DNA of 64,000 nucleotides, from the NCBI GenBank assembly GCA_900555715.1, contig USMC01000003.1:37949-101948 (forward strand). The letters run 5' to 3'. This document shows positions 16,048 to 24,173 of this stretch, piece by piece; the first letter of the stretch is position 1, and the number at the start of each line of letters is the position of its first letter. The position numbers and the translations under genes are program-made. This DNA is from an uncultured Porphyromonadaceae bacterium. Lineage in GTDB: Bacteria > Bacteroidota > Bacteroidia > Bacteroidales > Muribaculaceae. The notes beneath the pieces were generated by a model. The model had not been told where the DNA came from. It saw only the letters and a list, made by a program, of their open reading frames with translations, and searched no databases.

Positions 16048-19000
16048 TTAGAATGATACTTTGAGATTCACACCGTATGTGCGTGTCATGGGCAGCGAGC
16101 CGGCCTCGATACCATTGTAGATATTTGTGCCGATCATTGTGCCTGCCTCAGGATCGTACTGCGGGAAGTCTGTGATGCAGAAAAGGTTTGTAGCATATAC
16201 ACCGACCTGCACACCTTTGATGACTTTCTGCTTGCGTACTATACGCTGCGGCAGTGTATAGTCCAGACGAGCTTCTTTGAGCTTGAGGAAGTCGGTGGAG
16301 AATGTATTTTCCTCGGCGTTGGTGCGGATATATTTGTACTGGTTGTAATACGTATAGACGCTTTCTGTCGGAGTAGTGTTGGGCTGGAACGACACGGAGC
16401 CGTCGGCATTGGTAATCTGGTTGACACCGGCGACTACCAGACCTTCGTAACGTCCGGGGAGAGAGTTCTCGAGCTTACCCTGATATGCCAGGACGCCGTG
16501 GGTGGTCGAATATGCATGTCCGCCAACCTGAGCGGAGAAGGTAAGACCAAGTGTAAAACTCTTGTAACGTAAGGTGGTGGAAAGACCGCCCTGCCATGTG
16601 GGGTTCACCTTGGCTATGCGATGGGGTGTGCCTGAGTCTTTGATCGGATATCCGTTTTTGGAGTCGATGATAATCTGTCCCGAGCAATCGACAGTGTTAC
16701 CGTTGGCATCAGTATAGGTGGAGCCTTCGGGAGCACGCACATAGCCGAGACCGTATATCCAGTTCATCTCCTCACCTACGAAAGAATAGATGAAGGCGTT
16801 GTTGCCGGCGCCACCCTGAGCTGTCCAGTATGGCGATGCAGGATCCCAGCCGTCTTCAAGGCTTACAAGCTTGTTCCAGTTGCGGCTCCAGTTCACATCG
16901 ATCTGCCACGAGAAGTCGCGGTAGGTGACGGGGGTGATGTGCAGCGCTACTTCCACACCGCGGTTGCGGATCTCACCGCAGTTGAGACGGCGCGACGACG
17001 AACCGGTGATATAGTCCATGGTGGCGTTCACAATCTGGTTGGTGGTGGAAGAGTTGTAGTATGCCACATCGAGTCCTAAGCGGTTGTGGAAGAACATTGT
17101 TTCAAGACCGAATTCATAGCTTTCGATGTTCTCAGGCTTGATATAATAGTTGGCGAGCGCAGCAGGGATCTGATAAGATCCCGGATAAGAGCTGGATGCG
17201 GTGTAAGCGTCGGTGAGTGTATAAGGATTGGTATCGTTACCCACGTTAGCCCACGACGCACGCACTTTCAGCATGTCGATCCAGCGGGCATTCTCCTGGA
17301 ATTTAAACACACGGTCAAGGAGCACACTGGCAGATACCGACGGGTAGAAGAACGACCAGTTGCCACGACCCAGAGCCGACGACCAGTCGTTGCGGGCAGT
17401 GACGTCGAGGTAGTATGTGTTATCCCAGCTGAGGTTCACAAAACCGTAGAAGGAATTTACAGTCTTACGTGAGCGCCAGTTATAGTTGCGCGGATTCTCA
17501 CCGACGGCGGTATTCGTGGTGTTGTAGACATCTTCCTCTCCGAGGTTGTTGAGAGTGATGGAGTTGCGGAAAGCGCGGCGCATCATGGTGTTGCCGCCGA
17601 AGGCTGCATTGAGGTCAAAACGCTTGTCGAAGAATTTATTGTTATACCGAAGCAGGAAGTCGATGTTAGTTTCGATGTCGCGGTTGTTGAGCTCGCGGTA
17701 GAAGCCCGACTTGTAGCCAGGAGAACGGAAAGGTTTCTTCTGCTGGCGCCAGTCGACGCTTACGTCCGTACCGGCGCGGAGGTCGAGAGTAAGACCTTTG
17801 ACGGGGAAGTTGATGTTGAGCGCGACGTTGCCGTAGACACGGTCTTTATTTATCGAGTTAGTAGCCTCGTAGAGAGAGCGGTATACGTTACCCGGCTCAG
17901 AGTTGCCCAGACGGTTCACCATGCCGACGCCGTCGACGAGGTTGGACTCGAAGTTCTCCTTCGTACAACGACCCGAGAAGTATTCGTCCTTGAATTCCTT
18001 CATCGACACGTTGTTCATGCTCCACATAAGGAAGTAGAGAGGATTGCTCTTGTTGTAGCCCTGAGGAGGTGTGTTGTCGGATGCTTTATGAAGATAGTTT
18101 GCCTTGGCGTTGAACTTGATCCACTTGTTCATCTTAGTCTGGAAAGAGAACGACACTGTCTGATTCTCATATCCTGTATTGGGCAGAATCCACGAGTTAC
18201 GCGTATCGGTGAGCGACAGACGTGCGGAAGTGCCTTTGCCATTGTTGGAAGAGATGGTGACATTGTTCTTATAAGTCACACCGGTCTCGAAAAGACCTGT
18301 ATACCAGTCGTCGGCATAAACAAAAGGCGTAAGGGTGAACTCACCGGTTTCCCAGTTGTAGGAATTGAACTGGTTGCGCATCTTGTTGGGGTCGAAAGCC
18401 TCACCGAAAGCATAGCGGGAAGCGTTGCGGCTGCCTTCGTTGAAGCCTTCAGGACGCTGTATATCCTTGAAGTTCCAACAGGAGAACTCATTGAAACCCA
18501 TATCGGAACCGGGACCGTAAACGCTCTGGAACTTAGGATAGCGCATGCCTCTCTCCCACGTTACGGAAGAGTTGACAGTGATTCCAAGTCCTTTTTCGGG
18601 ACGACCGGACTTCGTCGTGATGACGATGGCGCCGTTAGCCGCACGCGAACCGTAAAGTGCCGTAGCGGCCGGACCTTTTAGCACTGTGACCGACTCGACA
18701 TCCTCAGGGTTGATTTCCGATGCGGCATTACCGAAGTCGACAGGAGCGTCAGTATCGAGCGAATTGGCTGAGCTCGTACCCGAGTCGCCGGAATAGATAG
18801 GCACACCGTCGACAACGAAGAGTGCTTCATTGGCACCGTAGTTGAGCGACTGGTCGCCGCGGAGAACGACGCGCATCGACGATTGCGGACCTGTTCCGGC
18901 TCCGCTCATTGTCAGACCTGCCACTTTGCCGCTCATAGAGTTGAGCCAGTTGCCGCCGACGGTATTTGTCAGTTCTTCATTACCGATTTTGGAGACGGCA

Positions 19001-19659
19001 TATCCGAGAGCTTTCTGTTCGCGCGAGATACCGAGAGCAGTGACGACAACCTCGCCAAGTTCTGTGGTCTTGTCCTGCATTACGATATTGAGCTGCTTAC
19101 CTTTTTGTGCCTGTACCTCAGCTGTGGCACAGCCGACGTACGACACTGTCACGATAGGGTTCTTACCCGTCACACGGAGCGAGAACTTACCGTCGATATC
19201 GGTGACGACACCTTTTTTGTGACCTTTCTGAACCACGTTGGCACCTATTACAGTCTCGCCGTGTGAATCGACGACAGTGCCTGTGCAGAGCCAGCCTTTC
19301 TTGTCGGTAGCCGATTCTGCCGCATCTTCGGTCCTGGAGTTTGCTGCGGAAAGAAGAATCTTACGATTCTCTACTTTTACTTTAGTGTCCGGAAGAACCT
19401 CGCTGAGAATCGAGGCTATCGAACGGTCTTTGGCGTCAACGGTGACGATTTTGTTCAAAGGAATAGACTCGTCAGCATAAGCAAAAGTGTAATGGCTCTT
19501 GCTTTCAATCTGAGTGAGCAGTTCCTTGACAGTCACATTGCTGGCATTGAGCGTGATAAGCTCCTGCTGTGCCTGCGCGCCGAGTGTCGTAGCGGCGCCA
19601 AGCAGAAGCGCTGCCAGCATCCGGCGTCCGACGCCCTTTCGTAATTGATTGATGGGCAT
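16048..19659 (-). CDS. SusC/RagA-family TonB-dependent outer-membrane transporter with STN signalling domain
   Basis: A 1203-residue protein. After a signal sequence (about 1-30) comes an STN domain (about 35-105, LNASNVTVKELLTQIE), then a carboxypeptidase-regulatory-like domain (about 125-200, GTVVDSHGETVIGANVV). A TonB-dependent plug follows with the SusC signatures YGSRAANGAIVITTKSG and ALFVVDGVPI, then a beta-barrel ending in a terminal aromatic (VSF). The STN domain marks a transducing SusC that talks to FecR, which fits the FecR gene 71 bp upstream. It pairs with the SusD at 14510-16027 to import oligomers. The cargo is unknown; the neighbouring enzymes argue for a phosphodiester- and sulfate-bearing glycan. 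Confidence 0.95.
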   Translation of the reverse strand: MPINQLRKGVGRRMLAALLLGAATTLGAQAQQELITLNASNVTVKELLTQIESKSHYTFAYADESIPLNKIVTVDAKDRSIASILSEVLPDTKVKVENRKILLSAANSRTEDAAESATDKKGWLCTGTVVDSHGETVIGANVVQKGHKKGVVTDIDGKFSLRVTGKNPIVTVSYVGCATAEVQAQKGKQLNIVMQDKTTELGEVVVTALGISREQKALGYAVSKIGNEELTNTVGGNWLNSMSGKVAGLTMSGAGTGPQSSMRVVLRGDQSLNYGANEALFVVDGVPIYSGDSGTSSANSLDTDAPVDFGNAASEINPEDVESVTVLKGPAATALYGSRAANGAIVITTKSGRPEKGLGITVNSSVTWERGMRYPKFQSVYGPGSDMGFNEFSCWNFKDIQRPEGFNEGSRNASRYAFGEAFDPNKMRNQFNSYNWETGEFTLTPFVYADDWYTGLFETGVTYKNNVTISSNNGKGTSARLSLTDTRNSWILPNTGYENQTVSFSFQTKMNKWIKFNAKANYLHKASDNTPPQGYNKSNPLYFLMWSMNNVSMKEFKDEYFSGRCTKENFESNLVDGVGMVNRLGNSEPGNVYRSLYEATNSINKDRVYGNVALNINFPVKGLTLDLRAGTDVSVDWRQQKKPFRSPGYKSGFYRELNNRDIETNIDFLLRYNNKFFDKRFDLNAAFGGNTMMRRAFRNSITLNNLGEEDVYNTTNTAVGENPRNYNWRSRKTVNSFYGFVNLSWDNTYYLDVTARNDWSSALGRGNWSFFYPSVSASVLLDRVFKFQENARWIDMLKVRASWANVGNDTNPYTLTDAYTASSSYPGSYQIPAALANYYIKPENIESYEFGLETMFFHNRLGLDVAYYNSSTTNQIVNATMDYITGSSSRRLNCGEIRNRGVEVALHITPVTYRDFSWQIDVNWSRNWNKLVSLEDGWDPASPYWTAQGGAGNNAFIYSFVGEEMNWIYGLGYVRAPEGSTYTDANGNTVDCSGQIIIDSKNGYPIKDSGTPHRIAKVNPTWQGGLSTTLRYKSFTLGLTFSAQVGGHAYSTTHGVLAYQGKLENSLPGRYEGLVVAGVNQITNADGSVSFQPNTTPTESVYTYYNQYKYIRTNAEENTFSTDFLKLKEARLDYTLPQRIVRKQKVIKGVQVGVYATNLFCITDFPQYDPEAGTMIGTNIYNGIEAGSLPMTRTYGVNLKVSF

Positions 19660-19730
19660 AGAATTAAAGGATTTAAATTGATATTTGATTGGTTAATGAT
19701 TATCGGTATTTATGAGGATATGGAAAACGT

Positions 19731-20708
19731 CTATCTGACATTCAGCGTATTGTCGCTTATTGTATAGCTCAGGTCTGCCAGATAGGCAATAGCTCTCATC
19801 ACTTCGTCAGCATCGTCGTTATAGACAGTCAGTGTGAGAAGAATGTCGGTATTGACCTGCGGTGACACTTCGAGGTCGAGACTGTAGCGGCGGCTTATCT
19901 GAGTCAGAATATCTCCAAGGGCAACGCCCTCGAAGCGAACCTTCGGCTGATACCAGCTGCAATAGTTGTAGGCGTTCTCGTCGGAAAGAGAGACATTGCC
20001 TGTGCTGCGGTCAAGAACTATACGCTGATCCGGCTCCAGATAGAGCGTTTCATCGGAGCCTGACATGACAACACTCACTTTGCCTTCTTTAAGTACGACC
20101 TCTTCCGTACGGCTGAAATCATAGTTGCGCACATCGAAGCACGTTCCAAGAACCTCGACTTCCATTTGCGTCATCTCCACTGTGAAAGGTCGCGACGCGT
20201 CCTTCGTCACCTCAAAATATGCTTCACCTTCAACTTTTACATGACGTCGGTCCGACCTGAAATCATCTCCGTTGTAGCACAGCCGCGTACCGCCGTTGAG
20301 CCACACACGTGTGCTGTCCGGAAGGATAAACTCGCCTTTGGAACCAGCGGCGACAAGAAGCACCGTATTGTCCTGTGCTCCAATGTTTGCTCCGAGAAAG
20401 TAGACACCTGTAAGCGCCATAACAAATATGACGGCAGCAGCGGCATAACGCCACACACTACGCCACAGAGGACGGCGGCGGCGGATATCAACTTCGGTCA
20501 GAAGACGCTGAAGACCCGAAGGGTCGAAGACTCCCTGTTCCGGTATGAAGTTTGAGTTCCACAGCGAGGACATTGCCTCAGCGACAGCCTCGTCGTCCTC
20601 ATGCGCAAGAAGCCAACGGCTGATATTCGAACGCAGTTCGTCGGGCAGTTCCGGAATTTCGTACAGGAATTCTAATATTCTCTTACAGTTCTTCTGATGT
20701 TCTGTCAT
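19731..20708 (-). CDS. FecR-family anti-sigma factor
   Basis: A 325-residue inner-membrane regulator. A cytoplasmic N-terminal region (1-83) contains the sigma-binding part. One membrane helix (about 86-107, YAAAAVIFVMALTGVYFLGA) is followed by the periplasmic FecR domain (LVAAGSKGEFILPDSTRVWLN, VEGEAYFEVTKD, VEVLGTCFDVRNY). A C-terminal domain that meets the SusC STN domain (FEGVALGDILTQISRRYSLD) completes it. Such proteins hold an ECF sigma factor inactive until SusC senses substrate. In most Bacteroidales loci the sigma gene is directly upstream; here the upstream gene is a GDPD instead. The likely partner is the sigma factor at 1937-2494, beyond the other end of the locus. Confidence 0.93.
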   Translation of the reverse strand: MTEHQKNCKRILEFLYEIPELPDELRSNISRWLLAHEDDEAVAEAMSSLWNSNFIPEQGVFDPSGLQRLLTEVDIRRRRPLWRSVWRYAAAAVIFVMALTGVYFLGANIGAQDNTVLLVAAGSKGEFILPDSTRVWLNGGTRLCYNGDDFRSDRRHVKVEGEAYFEVTKDASRPFTVEMTQMEVEVLGTCFDVRNYDFSRTEEVVLKEGKVSVVMSGSDETLYLEPDQRIVLDRSTGNVSLSDENAYNYCSWYQPKVRFEGVALGDILTQISRRYSLDLEVSPQVNTDILLTLTVYNDDADEVMRAIAYLADLSYTISDNTLNVR

Positions 20709-20836
20709 TGCTTGAAGATTGTTCGGAAAAAGCTCGGGAGAGAAATGTTGCCGCGCCGAGGATGGCGCAACAACAATTCTTCCACTTGCTTACCAGTTTT
20801 TACCTAAAACCTAACAACATGAGGTGCTATACCTTC

Positions 20837-21622
20837 TTATTTTACCTTATTATCTGCTTTTTTCTGACCATACAGTTCCAGCGCTTTGTCCGGATGGTCG
20901 GTCGTGATATAGTCCACTCCAAGATCACGGAAATATTTCATATCCTCAGGAGTGTTGACCGTCCAGACATTCACTTCAAGACCCAGCTTATGAGCTTCCT
21001 CTACCCACTCGGGATGCTTCTTCATCACCTTGACAGAATAGTCCAGTCCGGCAAGACCGAGTTTCTTTAATTTCTTAGGCGAGAGATCTCCGTCAAGATA
21101 GTAGATATTCATACCCGTCGGATAAAGCTTTTTGAAAGCCATAGCGGCGTTGAGTGAAAATACTATTATATCTGTGCGGTCGGTGAGACCGTATTTCCGC
21201 AACTTATTAAAAATCATTTTTGCCTCCAGATCTTCTCGACTATAGTCTGAGAGCGATTTCATCTCAAGAATCAGCCGCGTGCCGGGATGATTGCGCACAG
21301 TTGCCAGATACTCGTCGAGCGTAGGCATACACTCTCCGTTTTCGAGCCGAAGCGAGCGTAGTTTCTTCGAAGGAGTAAACTCCATCTCATAACCGCGGAA
21401 GTTACGGTCGTGGTTGACAAGCAAACGTCCGTCCGTGGTAAGCCATACGTCGATTTCCGAACCATAGCACCCTATCGAGTCTGCTTTGGCGAAAGACGTT
21501 GTTGTGTTTTGTGCGGAACCCGGAGTGTTCCAGAAACCACGGTGCGCTATGACTTTTGTTTCGGCCTGCGAGATGAAGGCGGATGCTGCCAGAAGAAGTG
21601 TGATGATGAATCTTATATTCAT
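20837..21622 (-). CDS. Secreted glycerophosphodiester phosphodiesterase
   Basis: A 261-residue protein with a signal peptide (about 1-20). GDPD motifs are VIAHRGFW (H27 and R28), SEIDVWLTTDG with E56 and D58, VNHDRNF (H71), and C-terminal VNVWTVNTPEDM and DYITTDHPD. The usual PENT after the first motif is AQNTTTS (Q38-N39-T40), a change at a normally conserved glutamate. It precedes FecR by 128 bp on the same strand and probably belongs to the same regulon as the GDPD at 12090-12989, to which it is only distantly similar. Two extracytoplasmic GDPDs of different types suggest two different phosphodiester substrates or successive steps. Confidence 0.87.
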   Translation of the reverse strand: MNIRFIITLLLAASAFISQAETKVIAHRGFWNTPGSAQNTTTSFAKADSIGCYGSEIDVWLTTDGRLLVNHDRNFRGYEMEFTPSKKLRSLRLENGECMPTLDEYLATVRNHPGTRLILEMKSLSDYSREDLEAKMIFNKLRKYGLTDRTDIIVFSLNAAMAFKKLYPTGMNIYYLDGDLSPKKLKKLGLAGLDYSVKVMKKHPEWVEEAHKLGLEVNVWTVNTPEDMKYFRDLGVDYITTDHPDKALELYGQKKADNKVK

Positions 21623-21646
21623 GGTATTGCAATTGAATTATCAGCG

Positions 21647-21662
21647 ATGAGCCATGGCTCAT
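21647..21662. repeat. Perfect 16-bp palindrome upstream of the GDPD gene
   Basis: ATGAGCCATGGCTCAT is a perfect 16-bp palindrome, 25 bp before the GDPD start at 21622. It has no T-run, so it is not a standard terminator. It could be an operator for a dimeric regulator or a 5'-UTR hairpin. No regulator is known to bind it. Confidence 0.5.
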
Positions 21663-21765
21663 GATTGCCTTTACATTATCTAAGACACCCGATCCACTTA
21701 CATACCCTAAATTTTTAATACATTTTTTATGTTAAAAAATATTACGCAAAAAATCTTAACAGTAT

Positions 21766-21799
21766 AAAAAAAGGTAGGGCGCTTCACAGCGACCTACCT
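21766..21799 (-). terminator. Rho-independent terminator of pta-ackA
   Basis: On the minus strand AGGTAGG-T-CGC pairs with GCG-C-CCTACCT around a TGTGAA loop and is followed by seven T. It lies 45 bp past the ackA stop and separates acetate metabolism from the downstream phosphodiester locus. Confidence 0.88.
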
Positions 21800-21843
21800 C
21801 AGGAAGATGATGGAGAATTAGGGATATTGATGAGTATTATGAA

Positions 21844-23046
21844 TTATCTTACAAGCGCCGCTGTATCACGGGCGATAGTCAGTTCTTCGTCTGTCGGAAT
21901 CACGCATACCTTTACAGGCGAGTCAGCTTTGGATATTACGGCTTCTGTGCCGCGGACTCCGGCGTTGACATCCTTGTCGATTTCAACACCCATGAATCCG
22001 AGCGTTTTGCACACATCGTAGCGCAGCCCTGCCTGATTCTCGCCTACACCGCCAGTGAAGACAATGATATCAACTCCGCCCATTTCGGCAGCATAAGCGC
22101 CTATATATTTCGTAATCCGGAGCATATACATATCCAGAGCAAGCTTAGCACGCTCGTTTCCTTCGGCGATTGCGGCTTCTATCTCGCGCATATCATTGCT
22201 TATGCCGCTTATGCCGAGAACACCGCTCTCCTTGTTGATGATAGTCTGGAGCTGGTCGGCTGTAAGGTGATGTTTATTCATCAGGAAGGTGAGCGCACCG
22301 GGATCGACATCGCCTACACGGGTACCCATCATAAGACCTTCTGTAGGAGTGAGTCCCATTGTGGTGTCGATGCTCTTTCCGCCTACTACAGCCGCCATCG
22401 AGCCGCCATTGCCTATGTGGCAGGTGATGATGCGCTGCTTAGTGATATCAACTCCGAGAAATTCGCATACGCGCTGACTCACGTAGCGATGGCTCGTACC
22501 ATGGAAGCCGTAGCGACGCACGCCGTCTTCGGTATAGTATTTATACGGCAAGGCGTACATATATGCCTTTGCCGGCATAGTCTGATGGAAAGCAGTGTCG
22601 AACACAGCCACCTGAGGCACATCAGGCATAAGGGCGTCGATTGCTTCTATGCCCGTCATGTTTGCAGGATTGTGAAGCGGCGCTATACCGTAGCAGGAAC
22701 GGATCTTGTTCTTGACGGCATCGTTTATGAGTACGCTCTCGCTGAACTCCTCGCCGCCATGGACAACGCGGTGACCGACAGCGTCGATTTCGTCATAGCT
22801 CTTTATGCATCCCTCCTTCGGGTCGGTAAGAAGGTTGAGAATTGCTTTGACAGCCTGCTGATGGTCGACAAGACCGAGAGTGATGGTATCCTTGCTGCCG
22901 TCGGCACGTTTGAATTTGAGAAAACAGTCGGCAAGACAGATTTTTTCAACTCCACCTTCGGCGAGGGTCCTGCTGTCGCTGCCCTCAAGATCGAAGAGCT
23001 TATATTTTACCGAGCTGCTGCCCGAATTAAGTACGAGAATTTTCAT
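21844..23046 (-). CDS. ackA: Acetate kinase
   Basis: A 400-residue ASKHA-fold kinase that makes ATP and acetate from acetyl phosphate in fermentation. The N-terminal MKILVLNSGSSSVKYKLF, VGHRVVHGG, AVFDTAFHQTMP, RRYGFHGTSHRYV and CHIGNGGS motifs are all intact, as are VFTGGVGEN and the C-terminal TDEELTIARDT. The length is normal. The gene starts 1 bp after the pta stop, so the two enzymes are co-expressed, and it is closed by a strong terminator at 21766-21799. Confidence 0.98.
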   Translation of the reverse strand: MKILVLNSGSSSVKYKLFDLEGSDSRTLAEGGVEKICLADCFLKFKRADGSKDTITLGLVDHQQAVKAILNLLTDPKEGCIKSYDEIDAVGHRVVHGGEEFSESVLINDAVKNKIRSCYGIAPLHNPANMTGIEAIDALMPDVPQVAVFDTAFHQTMPAKAYMYALPYKYYTEDGVRRYGFHGTSHRYVSQRVCEFLGVDITKQRIITCHIGNGGSMAAVVGGKSIDTTMGLTPTEGLMMGTRVGDVDPGALTFLMNKHHLTADQLQTIINKESGVLGISGISNDMREIEAAIAEGNERAKLALDMYMLRITKYIGAYAAEMGGVDIIVFTGGVGENQAGLRYDVCKTLGFMGVEIDKDVNAGVRGTEAVISKADSPVKVCVIPTDEELTIARDTAALVR

Positions 23047-23047
23047 A

Positions 23048-24067
23048 TTAATTGAGATTTTTGATACCTATCGCCTGATTGCAGGTGATGATGATGGTCT
23101 TGTATATGTCTTCGGGGAAGCAGCCGCGCGAAAGGTCATTGACAGGTGCTGCGAGACCCTGCAGGATGGGGCCGACAGCCTGAATATTGCCAAGACGCTG
23201 CACGAGCTTATACGCTATATTGCCAACGGAGAGGTTCGGAAACACGAGTACGTTGGCACGTCCGCTGAGCGGGCTGGCGGGAGCCTTCTGGTTTGCCACG
23301 GCAGGAACTATGGCAGCATCGGCCTGAAGCTCGCCGTCGAGAATAAGCGACGGTTCCATCTCATGAGCGATCTTTGTTGCTTCGAGAACCTTATCGACCT
23401 CAGGATTGCTGGCGGAGCCTTTGGTGGAGAAAGAAAGCATTGCCACGCGCGGTTCTATGCCGGCGATATCGCGCGCTGTCTTTGCCGCCGACACAGCTAT
23501 CTGGGCAAGCTCAGCAGCCGTTGGGTCGGGAACAACAGCACAGTCTGCAAAAACAAGAATATCGTTTGTCCCGTATTTGGAGCCTTTGGGAAGAAGCATA
23601 ATGAACGCTCCCGAAACGACACTGATACCGGGCAGAGTCTTTATGATCTGGAAAGCTGGACGAAGAACGTTGCCTGTCGTGTTGAGTGCGCCGGCAACCT
23701 GACCGTCGGCATCGCCGGCCTTCACCATCAGACATCCGAGATAGAGAGGATTGGCAGCTTGCATACGAGCCTGATCCATCGTCATGCCTTTGCTCTTACG
23801 GAGCTCATATAGAAGTTTGGCATACTTGTCGATGACAAGTTCGTCGGCGGGGTCGACGAAATTTGCCTTTGATTCGATATTCATCAGCTTAAGATCCCTG
23901 GCGAGAGCCTTGATTTCTTCAGGGTTACCTATAAGCGTGATTTTGGCAAGACCATCGCCGAGAATGCGGTCGGCGGCTGTCAGAGTCCGCGTTTCAAGAC
24001 CTTCCGGCAGCACAATATGCTGAGGATACTTCCGCGCCTTGGCGGTCAGTTGTTCGAACAATTCCAT
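23048..24067 (-). CDS. pta: Phosphate acetyltransferase
   Basis: A 339-residue short-form Pta converting acetyl-CoA and phosphate to acetyl phosphate. Family blocks include IVLPEGLETRTLTAADRIL, NPLYLGCLMVKAGDADGQVAG, SGAFIMLLP, FADCAVVPDPTAAELAQIA and NVLVFPNLSVGNIAYKL. I use ATG 24067 (MELFEQL); a longer in-frame start at 24097 would include the promoter box. It is followed by ackA in the classical acetate pathway operon. The -7 box at 24095-24102 lies just upstream. Confidence 0.97.
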   Translation of the reverse strand: MELFEQLTAKARKYPQHIVLPEGLETRTLTAADRILGDGLAKITLIGNPEEIKALARDLKLMNIESKANFVDPADELVIDKYAKLLYELRKSKGMTMDQARMQAANPLYLGCLMVKAGDADGQVAGALNTTGNVLRPAFQIIKTLPGISVVSGAFIMLLPKGSKYGTNDILVFADCAVVPDPTAAELAQIAVSAAKTARDIAGIEPRVAMLSFSTKGSASNPEVDKVLEATKIAHEMEPSLILDGELQADAAIVPAVANQKAPASPLSGRANVLVFPNLSVGNIAYKLVQRLGNIQAVGPILQGLAAPVNDLSRGCFPEDIYKTIIITCNQAIGIKNLN

Positions 24068-24094
24068 TGTCGATGATTCTTTAGTTATCGACTG

Positions 24095-24102
24095 CAAAGT
24101 TA
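24095..24102 (-). promoter_or_regulatory. -7 box of the pta-ackA promoter
   Basis: On the minus strand this reads TAACTTTG, a match to TAnnTTTG, 28 bp before the pta ATG. No good TTTG is present at the expected -33 distance, so the upstream half is weak. Confidence 0.55.
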
Positions 24103-24134
24103 TGAATAAAAAATGAGATATAGGAAATTTTCAT

Positions 24135-24142
24135 TAATTTTG
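24135..24142 (+). promoter_or_regulatory. -7 box of the GH97 gene promoter
   Basis: TAATTTTG fits TAnnTTTG and lies 31 bp before the GH97 ATG. The region is divergent with the pta promoter, about 30 bp apart. A -33 TTTG is not obvious, which may mean dependence on an activator. Confidence 0.55.
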
Positions 24143-24173
24143 CAAAAACAACACTTTTATTCAAATACAGACC

